Source: Diplodia intermedia (taxonomy: Eukaryota; Ascomycota; Dothideomycetes; Botryosphaeriales; Botryosphaeriaceae). From it: a stretch of 52,123 nt of DNA. Location: the NCBI GenBank assembly GCA_021495925.1, contig JAKEKT010000153.1:1-52123 (forward strand), in the 5' to 3' direction. The translations under genes were made by a program, and so were the position numbers. Shown here in pieces: positions 21,297 to 30,271 of the stretch. Below the pieces are notes generated by a model. The model had not been told where the DNA came from. It saw only the letters and a program-made list of their open reading frames with translations, and did not search any database. Numbering within the stretch: position 1 is the first letter of the stretch; every line of letters begins with the position of its first letter.

Positions 21297-21827
21297 ATGG
21301 CAACTTGTTGGCGCCGGATTCAACAAACAACAACATGTGTGTCCCCGCCATTGGCTACACAAACCGCAAACCACATCTCCAAGTCTGCAGCATCCTCCGC
21401 AGACGTGAAGGCAAAACGCGCTGCAGTCCAAAACCAGCTTCCGACCGGAAACTTCGTGCTCATCCATGTGGACCTGGTTGACGATAAGGCCCCGGCGGTA
21501 TTCGGAAAGCTGGCAAGTGAGTACAGCTCATATGCCCTTCGCTCAACCATCTCCACTGTCGTCGAAGCCAAGGCCATCGACGTCGTCATGCGCGTTGACA
21601 AGAGCATGATGACGAGTCTACGTGAGCGAGATGTGCAGAGAACGATGCGTCTCAAGACCATCCCCCCCGACTCAACCCACTCGGCAACCTTCCATCGCAT
21701 TGGAGCCACTCAAGTCTTCATAGTCCAGCTCCGGCTCAGCAGGCTTTCAAATGAGACAACCAAACCGGCGGAAGGATGCCGCCTCCAACTCAAGCGTCCG
21801 AACTCGGAGACGAAATACGAAGCTTAG
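21297..21827 (+). CDS. hypothetical protein
   Basis: A 176-residue plus-strand ORF from ATG 21297 that converges on the paralogue fragment ending at 21832. The middle part (LPTGNFVLIHVDLVDDKAP, then a helical stretch through SMMTSLRERDVQRTM) has a natural amino-acid mix; the first 35 residues and the basic tail less so. No domain, signal peptide or membrane segment is recognised. It may be a fragment or a chance frame in this decayed region. Confidence 0.3.
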   Translation: MATCWRRIQQTTTCVSPPLATQTANHISKSAASSADVKAKRAAVQNQLPTGNFVLIHVDLVDDKAPAVFGKLASEYSSYALRSTISTVVEAKAIDVVMRVDKSMMTSLRERDVQRTMRLKTIPPDSTHSATFHRIGATQVFIVQLRLSRLSNETTKPAEGCRLQLKRPNSETKYEA

Positions 21828-21831
21828 ACAG

Positions 21832-22590
21832 CTAATGGGCTACTTCATCGGTAACGCGCTTCAGAAGGCCGTCGCCCTTGCGCACCACGCGTACAAGCTC
21901 AACCGGATGCCGGACCCTTTCGGTCCACAAAAGCTCCTTACCGAAGTGCATTTCCCCCAGGCGATTTCCGATGCGTGCGCAGGTGAATTGCTCGTCCGAA
22001 GGCTCCATGTAGCCCCATGTATCCCCGGTAATCTGAGAGCGTATGCCCGTGTACTCGTCTTCCACGGGGAACATGTCAAACAAGACGTAGAGGCCGTCAA
22101 TGCAGCCACTCGGTGCAATGCGTGCAACAACGTAGTAGCCAGTAGGCTCCCACCCGCCTTCGGCGGCTTCTTTCATTGTGTCTGGAAGGTCCCCGACGTA
22201 GTACTGCAGCACTCCTAGCTGTTGGAACTCGAATCCTGCGGACTCGGCGGTGCGGGTGGACGCCTCGGAGAGGTTGGCCTCGCGGCGGTTGGCGGGGCGT
22301 GACGGCTCGCGTGGCTGGACGGTAAGATTGACACCGAGGAAGCAGGGCGGGAGAAGCTTGTAGGGAGTAGACTCTTTGTTGAAGAGTTGGTCATGGGGTA
22401 GCAGGCCGTAGGCTTTGGGGAGGAGGCGATAGCCGGTGCCGTCGCTGGTGCGGCCGAGCGGCAGCCAGGGTGCGGGCGCGGGACACAGAAGTACTTGTCT
22501 CTGCGTCATCATGCGGGTTGGGCAGGCGCAGGTGGAACATGCTCAAGAGCTGGTCGTGCGCGCCGTGGAACGTTGTTGGCAGGTGCGATC
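21832..22590 (-). pseudogene. paralogue B of the gene at 14576-15490, internally deleted
   Basis: The 226-codon frame from 22512 to 21832 aligns with residues 90-304 of paralogue A: PWLPLGR, YRLLPKAYGL, ANLSEASTRTAES, YYVVARIA, VLFDMFP, VELVRVV. Just upstream (about 22586-22515) another frame encodes TFHGAHDQLL and FHLRLPNPHDD, matching A's residues 9-35. The two parts are separated by only about 35 bases, so some 53 codons of A are missing and the frame changes. The remaining ORF could start at the double ATG at 22512, but the original protein cannot be made. C-terminal half is well preserved, so the damage is either recent or the fragment is retained for some reason. Confidence 0.65.
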
Positions 22591-22960
22591 GACCAGGGGG
22601 ATATTACTGCCTCTTCGCCTCAGCGATACGACCTCCTCACCATCTCACCTACAAAGCTACCTGGAATTTCGCGACATCACCCGACCCTTGGATTGGGTGT
22701 TCCAAGTTGCAACTTCGCATCTGTTGCGATTCAATGTTCGCGAATAGCCCGGCGTTGGGTCGATGACGTCGGAGTGCCACTGGTGTGGCAGCCGCGCTGG
22801 GACAAAGGCTGCTACCTAGCTGGTCAGAACTCCAACTCCGCCCTACAAAAACAAACACGTCGCAGCTTTCATCCCAGTTTCTCTTCTCTTCTGATCAACC
22901 AAAACAACAACTTCGCCGCAACTACTCGCAGCTTGCATCACAGTTTTGATCATCAAAACC

Positions 22961-24235
22961 ATGACTTCCCGCCGCCAGGACCTCCTATCCGAAGCCAGTA
23001 CCGTCGGTACTACCACGTCCTCACTCCGAGCTGATGTAGCCGACAATCTCCTCCTTCTTGACCTACTGAACAGCGAAAATGCCGAATCGGACTTCGAAAA
23101 CGCCTTCACACTTGAACAACAGCTCGGTCGGCTCCTTTCCACGCGTTCCATGATCTCCACGTCCTCAAGCTTCGCCGAGCAGCAGCATACTGCCGTAGAT
23201 GGCCAGGCAACATACCGTCTCATCGGCTGGGGAGCATGTGGGGTCATCTATGCCCAGGATGGCTCCTCCTTGGTGCTCAAGTTGGCCAAGACAGACGACC
23301 AACAGCTGTGGACAGATTACCTGATGAATACTCGGGCTTGGGAGGCCCTCGCGAGGATACCCGAGGTTTCCGAAGAGATCCACATACCACAACCAAGCTT
23401 CTACGTACCGAAGAGCGAACAGGGTTGGTGGAAAAGAAACCAGGACATGTTCCCGACCGCAGATTCTCCAGTCCACCTTCCAACCGCCGTCCTTTGTTCG
23501 GAAAGGATTCTTCCCCTCCCTTCCGAAATTCGGAATAAACTCATCGAAAAGTTCTGCGCTCCGCGCAACCGAAGTAAAGCGCTTCAATCTCCCGGAAACA
23601 AGGACTGTCTCGTCCGCACATATCTGGGAAGCCGCCAAGGCAAGACTGGCGGACTGTTCTTCTCTCTGCGCAACTTCAAGTTGCACCTCAATCAGATGTT
23701 GGAACTCGAAATGCCGACATTTCCGCTGGCAGAGTACATGGCTGGAGCATTGGCTACAATGCATTGGGAGGCGCGAATTGACGCCAGGGATGTCGAATTC
23801 GTTCTTGGCAGCGCGCCAACATACCCCCTCATCAAACCTCTTACAACAGCAGAGCTTCGAGAAACGGAACCCGATACGTACACGGAGATGAAGGTTTGTC
23901 GTAAGGCAAACTTCAGGCAGCGCACTGTGCACCTTTGGATGCTCGATTTTAACCAGTGCAGAACAATCTCCATGGATGAGTTTGGAGTCCACCTGGCGGT
24001 CGAAGCATACATCATCAACGACCCATACTATCCTCGACCACCTAAGAACGATGGGAACGATCAAGATCTCGCGCTCTGGAATGTGTTCGCCACCAGATAC
24101 CTTCGTATCTCCGATCGCATTCTCCGCGAAACCCCGGAGCTCCGTGCTCTGCCGCGCAAATTTATTCACGGAGTTATCAAAGTGTGCGAAGAGAAACTCA
24201 AGAAGCAGGAGGAAGCGGCGGCGGCCTCGGCTTAA
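22961..24235 (+). CDS. DUF3669 family protein (kinase-like fold suspected)
   Basis: A single-exon 424-residue protein. I chose ATG 22961, in a good context (CAAAACCATGA) after a pyrimidine-rich leader; upstream frame extension has no ATG. It carries the hallmark blocks of the fungal DUF3669 family: LIGWGACGVIYA (about 87-98), ERILPLPSEIRNKLIEKFC, DCLVRTYLG, FSLRNFKLHLNQM, ATMHWEARIDARDVEFVLG, WMLDFNQCRTISMD (about 326-339), INDPYYPRP and LWNVFATRYLRISDRIL. The Gly-rich loop, the following VLKLAK, the HWEARID..DVEF block and LDFNQC sit in the order of kinase glycine loop, lysine, catalytic loop and DFG, so a kinase-like fold is a reasonable inference; activity is unknown. No signal peptide or membrane segment. 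Length and all blocks look intact, unlike most neighbours. Confidence 0.88.
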   Translation: MTSRRQDLLSEASTVGTTTSSLRADVADNLLLLDLLNSENAESDFENAFTLEQQLGRLLSTRSMISTSSSFAEQQHTAVDGQATYRLIGWGACGVIYAQDGSSLVLKLAKTDDQQLWTDYLMNTRAWEALARIPEVSEEIHIPQPSFYVPKSEQGWWKRNQDMFPTADSPVHLPTAVLCSERILPLPSEIRNKLIEKFCAPRNRSKALQSPGNKDCLVRTYLGSRQGKTGGLFFSLRNFKLHLNQMLELEMPTFPLAEYMAGALATMHWEARIDARDVEFVLGSAPTYPLIKPLTTAELRETEPDTYTEMKVCRKANFRQRTVHLWMLDFNQCRTISMDEFGVHLAVEAYIINDPYYPRPPKNDGNDQDLALWNVFATRYLRISDRILRETPELRALPRKFIHGVIKVCEEKLKKQEEAAAASA

Positions 24236-25216
24236 GCTCCTTGAGAGGTTCTTTTTTTCGGTTTCTTGTTTTACCCATACTGTACTACTATGGCGTTTGG
24301 TTGAGTTAATGCGCTCGCGTCTCTGCTAGCCGAGACAGCCTATCCTTAACAGGAAAGTTTTTTCGTGTCGGGGCTCGATTACTAATCGTGCCGGAGTGAA
24401 TTCCGCACCCAGTGTAAGAAGGCTTCGAGACAGCGGGAACGAAGCCCAAGTTTTAATGGGCTCTGCTTGCTGTTAGCATCTTGAAGTAGCTATGTGGATA
24501 GAAAGAAACACCCATAGAGAGCAGTATTCGACAATGGCGACTTGCGTATCAAAGGCAAATGTGAATTTCGCGGATGGCGGATGGAAGCAGGTCTTGCTGT
24601 TGAAGAAGCGATTGTGCGGGCGCAGAACGGGAGATTAGGCAAGTCACATCCGGGCGCCACTGGCAGCTAGCCGAAGAACAGCCGAGGGCGGTCCAGGTCG
24701 CACTTCTACGCCACTGTCCTCGCCACGCAATCGCTTGCTGCGACCGACCGTCGAAGCCACCAACACGCATCTCCGCCAGCAACACCTTTCGCGGTGCGCA
24801 TTCATCATCATCCTTCCAATCAGCCGCTGCGCAAGGTCACAGGCTGGACCCCCAAGATCGAAACTTTCTGGCATCCATTGCGTCCGCGTAGCCTCACCCC
24901 GACAATGATTCCCCCATGGCTTCCAAGTGCCCGAGGCACCCCCAAGCCATCGCGTGGCTGTGATATGGCGCTACGCTAGTAGCAGAGAGCTTCATCCAAC
25001 ACCCAAAAGCTTGAAGGCCCAGAAGATGCCCAGCCAGCGCCTGGAGATACACAGATCACGCTCACGTCTGGAGATAACGATTTTGTCCAGGGTCACGGAC
25101 GGCAACATCGGATGCTTCACCACCTTCGCGCCCTTGGCTGCCGCGCATCAGCGACGAGCATCATGTGAAAGAAGCTCCAGCCTGCCCGCATCTCTAACTC
25201 CCGCTTTCGCGATCGA
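24236..25216. other. gene-free segment
   Basis: The first 120 bases after the DUF3669 stop are T-rich (run of T near 24251) and suit a 3' UTR and polyadenylation region. The remainder has only short overlapping frames on both strands and no recognisable family. Confidence 0.5.
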
Positions 25217-26690
25217 GTGCTGACGCCGCGCGGCATCACCATCACCTATCCGAAGACGGCTGTAAGTTCCTTTACGCACTTCGGAACCGACCCGCCGCCG
25301 TCCGACGCCCGGTTGGCCTTCTACCGCAGCAAGCCGAGTCTCCAAGACACGAACGTGTGGCTCGATGGCGAGAAGGAGTACCAGATCCTGCGCATCTACG
25401 ATGATAATTAGAGCGAGTATTCCCACTACGCCATAGAGGCGCTGCTGAAGCGTGAGCAGTGCAGATTACAGCGGGCCCAGAACCGGCCGTGGCGGTGCGA
25501 CCGCAAGCTCGAGTACACCACCAAGCCCGGCCATCTGTGGGAGAAGCCGCCGCTGAACTACCCAAGAGATCTTCTTACAATCCGCCGAGGCGCAAAAGAG
25601 CTCGATTGTCGAGCTACTGGCCGAACTCCCAGCCGAGAAGACTTAGAAGGTCCTCGAAATGCTCCTCAGCGTCCCAATCATGCAAAGGCGTCGTTCCAGG
25701 CCAAGTCATAGCGCGTGGAGGAAGGCAGCAATTGAGTACCACGACGCTCAGCGCCAAGTTGCTGATCCTGCCGCCCTCTCTCTCGAGCCCCAGTTCTCCA
25801 ACAAATGTTGGGACCCTATCATGCGGAACTGGTACCCGGCTTCAAGTGTCAAGGCAGCGCACATACTCCCGTATAGTATGACGAACGAAGTCCTACGAAT
25901 GATCCTCGGCGAGGATGAAGGCGCAGAGGTACTTTTTGATATGAGGAACTGCTTACTCCTCTGGGAGCCTCTGGGAGCAGCTTTCGACAAGGGTTCCTTC
26001 GTGCTTGTTCCAGTCCAGCCACCTGAGGAAGGAAGAACAACCGACTACAAGTTCGTACTACTCGAGGAAAGGCGCCGCTTAGTCAAGATCCAGGCACCCG
26101 ATTCTATGACTTGGGGGGACCTCGACGGCACCATCCTCGAATTCCGTAACGACTGCCGCCCTCGACAGAGGTATATGTATCTCAACTTCGCTTCCCAAAT
26201 TATCGCGGCACGGAAACTCAAGTTTGACCAGGGCTCTCGTACACACCTCGAGTCAACTGGAACCTTAACCGCCTGGGTTTCCCCAGGCAAATGGATCCGC
26301 AAGAGCATGATTCGAGAAGTGGCGCGGATCGTAGGCGACCACCAAATGCCCAACACACTTGAAGAAGCGTCGTTTGAGGACCAGATTTGTCCAGACAGCC
26401 CAACCAAGAGGAGGGTGACGAAGGCGGCGGAGGAATGGGTGACGGGAACGTTTGGGACGCAGCTCCCCGTTTGGTCACTCGCCGCTTTGGATGCGCCTGC
26501 CCTGCTGGCGGATCCCAAACCTTTTCCACTCTCCGCAGCGCACCTTCTCTCGCACACGACTCTTGCACCCACTCCTGCACGGTGGCCAAATTGTCCCACC
26601 ACACGCTCACTCACAGCGGCACCGCTCATCCACTCCATCACCAACGCTTCCCATCCTGACACGCCCCGTCCTGACCCTAAGCTTCGCTGA
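25217..26690 (+). pseudogene. HNH-nuclease-domain-like protein, degraded 5' part
   Basis: The 3' part (ATG 25659 to 26690, 343 codons) carries a fungal HNH_2-type block: SSVKAAHILPYSM, then LFDMRNCLLLWEPLGAAFDKGSFVLVPV, with AAH and RNCLLL in the usual places. Upstream coding sequence is visible but broken. One frame (25217 to about 25560) has a TAG at 25409-25411 and continues beyond it as SEYSHYAIEALLKREQ. A second frame then supplies AQKSSIVELLAELPAEKT, has a TAG at 25644-25646, and runs in frame into the HNH part. Both stops could derive from CAG by C-to-T. A frame change near 25560 separates the two pieces. A shortened protein from ATG 25659 remains possible. The family is found widely in ascomycetes; biological role not established. 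Confidence 0.6.
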
Positions 26691-26718
26691 TCTGCCTCGC
26701 TGTCACGCCTGAACATTT

Positions 26719-26795
26719 CGCCAGCGGGCGGCTCAAATTGAACCACATCCATCTCACGGACCGCAGTCTCGCCAGCGGGCGGCTCAAATTGAGCC
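26719..26795. repeat. 26-bp direct repeat at 51-bp spacing
   Basis: CGCCAGCGGGCGGCTCAAAT begins at 26719 and at 26770, each extended by TGA(A/G)CCA, then by related CATCTCAC words. The repeat lies just after the HNH stop codon, between it and the small ORF at 26870. Confidence 0.8.
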
Positions 26796-26869
26796 ATCTC
26801 ACAAATCGTAGTCTCACTATCCCTGTTCCATCGGCGAATCAAGGCCCAAGGAACAGCACGTCAGAAGCG

Positions 26870-27091
26870 ATGGACGCTCCTGCTGCAGATAGCAGCTTTG
26901 AAATTCCGTCTGTCGAGAGAGTTCTCCCAACACGGTCCTCTCCCCCAATCCCTCAACAAGAATTCGACGATTTCCAAAAGGATATGAAGAATGACCTGGT
27001 CGCAACATGGGAGCCATCGCCTCCGGGCACTTGGGATGCAATTTACTTCCTACCTGCCGTACACAGATACTGCATCCACGAATCTACATAG
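26870..27091 (+). CDS. small hypothetical ORF ending in a MITE-like element
   Basis: A 73-codon frame from ATG 26870 (MDAPAADSSF...) with an acidic, Pro/Ser-rich and then Trp/Tyr-containing sequence (DDFQKDMKNDLVATWEPSP). Its stop TAG (27089-27091) is formed by the first bases of the hairpin element at 27090, so the frame looks cut off by that insertion. It may be the remnant of a longer gene; nothing recognisable continues beyond the element. Confidence 0.3.
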   Translation: MDAPAADSSFEIPSVERVLPTRSSPPIPQQEFDDFQKDMKNDLVATWEPSPPGTWDAIYFLPAVHRYCIHEST

Positions 27092-27170
27092 GTAGTTGAA
27101 TACAAGATCCGGACATAAATGTGAGTTTTAAATGCGCACAGTTACGTCCAGATCATGTATTCAACTGCCC
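27090..27170. mobile_element. MITE-like hairpin element 2
   Basis: The left arm AGGTAGTTGAATACAAGATC(CGGAC) at 27090-27114 pairs imperfectly with the right arm at 27146-27170 (GTCCAGATCATGTATTCAAC...), about 21 of 25 positions, around an AT-rich loop. It shares the arrangement GGTAGTTGAA...ATC..CCGGAC with element 1 at 19823-19930, so both belong to one small non-coding family. Confidence 0.65.
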
Positions 27171-27928
27171 AGGCATCTATCTTTATTTCCTGGCGCTTGC
27201 AAAGCTAAAGGCTTTCAACTTGGCTTTTTTATTTTCTGGAGTTTAGGAACATTTTTTCATCTATGCGGAATTATAATTTTAGATAAGCTTCATCTTCAAT
27301 TTTAGTTTTGGGTCCTTCAATTCTTTGCTCTTGCAATTCTCACCGCGGCGGTCTGCGAGTATGCGCATCGAAGCCGCACTGAGGGGGCGCCTTTCGGCGG
27401 GTCGGCCGTGCTTTCTCATTGTTCTGCCCCTGTCAGCTTGCCAGTCTTGATGACGGGCTAGGACAAGCTCAGCTTACTTGTTGGTTGTCGGAACACTGCA
27501 GGGCGAAGGATGGCGGTGATATTTCTGGTCGGCAGCAGTTTGCTGCCGTGTGCAAGAATCGTGCGGGGGTGTCGATGGAGGAGATAGCAGTGCAGAAGCC
27601 AAAGGGCTCCGACGGGCGTGGTTGGAGGCGGGCGGAATATCCCAATAAGGTTGAAAGGGCCGTGGGCAGAGCGGCAAGCAAACGACGGTCTCGCTCCAGC
27701 TGTCTGGCTGGATTCAGGGTGGCGATGCGGCAGCGGGCGATGGAGGCGGGCAGATGGGCGCGCCGGTGTACCATGTGGTAGGCGTGATGTGCCGAGAGCG
27801 GGCTTATGCACGCGCCTCCTCCCGTCCAGCTGCGTGCCCGGGCGCGATGGCGTCGGGCCGCATGCGGCTGCGGTCGGTCGACAGGCGGCGGCCTCCCTGC
27901 GCGCTTCTCGTCCTTTCCTGGGCATATG
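27171..27928. other. gene-free segment
   Basis: The first 150 bases are AT-rich. From about 27340 the sequence becomes GC-rich and gives overlapping frames on both strands, including a 155-codon minus-strand frame that is Arg/Pro/His-rich and resembles no protein I know. I regard these as chance frames. Confidence 0.45.
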
Positions 27929-28315
27929 CTACTCTTGCCCATATGTCCTCATGACGAATTCAATGTGGTCCTGGAAGTTCAACCTTTGATCCTCTAGCTT
28001 TTGTTCAAGCTCTTCAATCTTTCGGTCCTTGCGCTGGCTCTCTTGCGATGGCTCTCTTTTGATGTCTCTGAGCGCCCTCTCTGTCTCCTTCAGCTTTCGG
28101 CCCAACGGAATGACCGGATTCGAAGTGTCCTGGAAGCCTCCTTGGAGAGCCATTCCCTTGTCGGAACTGGCGATGCTCTCAGTGTTCATATCTTCGTCGA
28201 AAATCCGGCCATCCGGGCTGCTTGTTTTAGTTCGGCTGTGTGAACACTCCTTGCTGTCTTTTAAACAAACCGCGCATTGGTGGACACTTAGCGCCTCTCT
28301 ACTACCTGCCTCCAT
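27929..28315 (-). CDS. small coiled-coil hypothetical protein
   Basis: A 128-residue ORF from ATG 28315 (MEAGSREALS...). Upstream codons are open but lack an ATG. The N-terminal part contains a CAVCLKDSKEC cluster; the C-terminal half is charged (LGRKLKETERALRDIKREPSQ then KIEELEQKLEDQRLNFQDHI) with a leucine heptad pattern typical of a coiled coil. The composition looks coding. No named family. A TATA-like GTATATAAATG on the plus strand near 28338-28348 would be read from the other side as CATTTATATAC, about 25 bp upstream of the ATG. Confidence 0.5.
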   Translation of the reverse strand: MEAGSREALSVHQCAVCLKDSKECSHSRTKTSSPDGRIFDEDMNTESIASSDKGMALQGGFQDTSNPVIPLGRKLKETERALRDIKREPSQESQRKDRKIEELEQKLEDQRLNFQDHIEFVMRTYGQE

Positions 28316-28589
28316 TGCCGGTAGGTTAAGGCGTGTAAGGTATATAAATGGTGTCGTTTTAGCTGGATCGATTAGTATCTTAAACGCAGTTGTCAGAACG
28401 TTCGTTGGAAAGCACCGCAGATCAACATTCAACTACGTCCTACATACAAAATTCTGAAAAAAGAAAAGAAGGGAAATCGATCGACTATACACCAAGCAGA
28501 AACCAGGCGTTGAAACGATATTGCAAAGCGACAGGGTACAAAAACCACAACCAAGATGAAAGAAGTCGACGTGCAGCGATCCAGCCACC

Positions 28590-29106
28590 CTACGCAAGGG
28601 TGATGGGAATGAACGAGTCCCACGGACCCTCGCAGACCAGGTCATTGCTATTAAACTGAGTGCTGCACGGAGGCTCAACAAAGAAGGCGGTGCCACTAAC
28701 GGCAGAGCTGTATGACGGACGCAATCAGTAAAAGCGATCGCGGGAAACACTTCGAACATCTGGGAGCTTACGCATTGATGAGGTGGCGCCAAAGCCAGAG
28801 CTGGCCCTTGGTGTAGTAGAAGGCGAAGCCCGAGGCCGTGTCGCAGAGGTAGGTCTGGCCGGTCATGAACGAGTTGGTGGGCTGCCTGGTGATGGGGTCG
28901 TACGGGACGCACGGGATATCGAGCGGGTCGCCGCTGCCGTAGTCGCTGGGCAGGATGTTGAAAGACACGCTGGTCGTGGTTTGGTCGGCGGACTTGTGCA
29001 GTGTGAGGTGGTGGATCTGGAAGGAATTGGAGTTGTCGTTGGGAGTCGGAGCTGCCAGAGTGGTGGCGCCGAGGAGAGCAGTGGCGGTGGAGAGGATGAA
29101 CTTCAT
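28590..29106 (-). CDS. small secreted four-cysteine protein, two exons
   Basis: Exon 1 is 29106-28772 and exon 2 is 28707-28590, with a 64-bp intron (GTAAGC donor at 28771, TTTTACTGATTG branch region, CATACAG acceptor). The joined frame gives 150 residues. Residues 1-18 (MKFILSTATALLGATTLA, cleavage near AAP) form a signal peptide. The mature protein has four cysteines (IPCVPYD, YLCDTA, PPCST, LVCEGP), two per exon, suggesting two disulfide bonds, and a beta-rich pattern that recalls Alt a 1-like or AA1-like secreted fungal proteins; that resemblance is a guess. Without the intron the protein would end at 112 residues and lose two cysteines, so the splice is well supported. It could be a cell-surface or effector-type protein. 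A TATA-like ATAAAAG lies about 145 bp upstream of the ATG. Confidence 0.8.
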
Positions 29107-30271
29107 GTTGGCAGTGATGGATTGTGAGATTGGCTGACAGGGTGTCGGTGCTGTTTGAATTGAGAGTCGTGATGCTTTGGAGGTCTTGATGCTGTTGAAG
29201 ACTGGTGCTGGAGTAAAGGCTGTAATAAGCGTCCCTCGGAGCCTTTTATCTTCTCTGGCTCCCGACTGTGATCTAGAGCACGGATCTAGGTGTTACATCC
29301 GCAGACTGCTCCATGCAGGCTACCCTATAGTCGCTCGTATGCTTTCTTCTGTGGTCGTGCGTACTGTAACCATCAGACCAGCGTTACCTCGCCAAAAATT
29401 GGTAAGAGACCTCTAGGCTCGAATCCTCAGGTCCTGGCTCTAGGCGGAACAAGCCGTGGTCGTTCCGGCGGAACCTGGAGCTGAAACCTGACACTTATGT
29501 CATAGGACTTCCATGTACCTATGCAACATCGCGCATTTTAGAAAAAGACATGTAGTAGAGGCAAGGAAAGCAAGCACTACTATACCAAGAGAGAGATCCT
29601 TTGTTCTACAGCCGTGAACATTATTATTTGTTGCTGCAGTGGTCGTCACGTTATTTCGCTCTGATGTTCTCGAACGCACTAACATTCCACGCTTACACCG
29701 GTCCCGGAGATCACCATAGACGGAAGATGAAAATAGACCTTAGCCAGGCGCTACCCCGCAAACGGTAGCGGCTAGGAAGACTTGAAGCACGTGAGCGCGA
29801 AACTTGGAGGATGTCTATTTACGGTTGGAAACTAGAGCTGCAGTCCACGCAGTAGTAGCAACGTTGCATACAACTCAAACATCTCTCCGTGAGCCAGATG
29901 CTACCAGTAGTGGACTAGAGGATACCATGGGTCACTAGTTACTTACTTTAGCACAGCGCGCGGACAACGTCAATGGAAGACAGAAATAGATTCTACAAAG
30001 ACCTAGCTTTCTAAGTAAGCAGGATCACTATTCTATTCTTTCGCACACGGGTTGGTTTCAAGAATGAGAGACTGGCCGCTGCGTTGGCAAATACTCAGAA
30101 CTAAGAATTTCATTCCAGCAGAAAACGTCTCGAGCACCAACACTTGCATATGAAGCCTCGAACTGTAATCATACATACACGCTAAAAAGAAGTAATTTTG
30201 TCAAGTTTATATACACATTAAAGACAAGCGGGAAGCCAAGATCCCTTCAGAGAGAGAATCTCACTCGCTTC
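29107..30271. other. gene-free segment
   Basis: About 1.2 kb between the tail of the GMC oxidoreductase gene and the small secreted protein gene. The first 200 bases after 29106 are the promoter of the latter. The rest has only short frames and no RNA gene I can recognise; stretches near 30170-30230 are AT-rich and probably belong to the 3' region of the oxidoreductase gene. Confidence 0.55.

Noticed and set aside
27458..27925. 155-codon minus-strand ORF
   Set aside because: Arg/Pro/His-rich composition with frames equally open on the other strand; no start context or family resemblance.
29400..29450. tRNA B-box-like word GGCTCGAATCC
   Set aside because: No matching A box or cloverleaf arms could be built around it.
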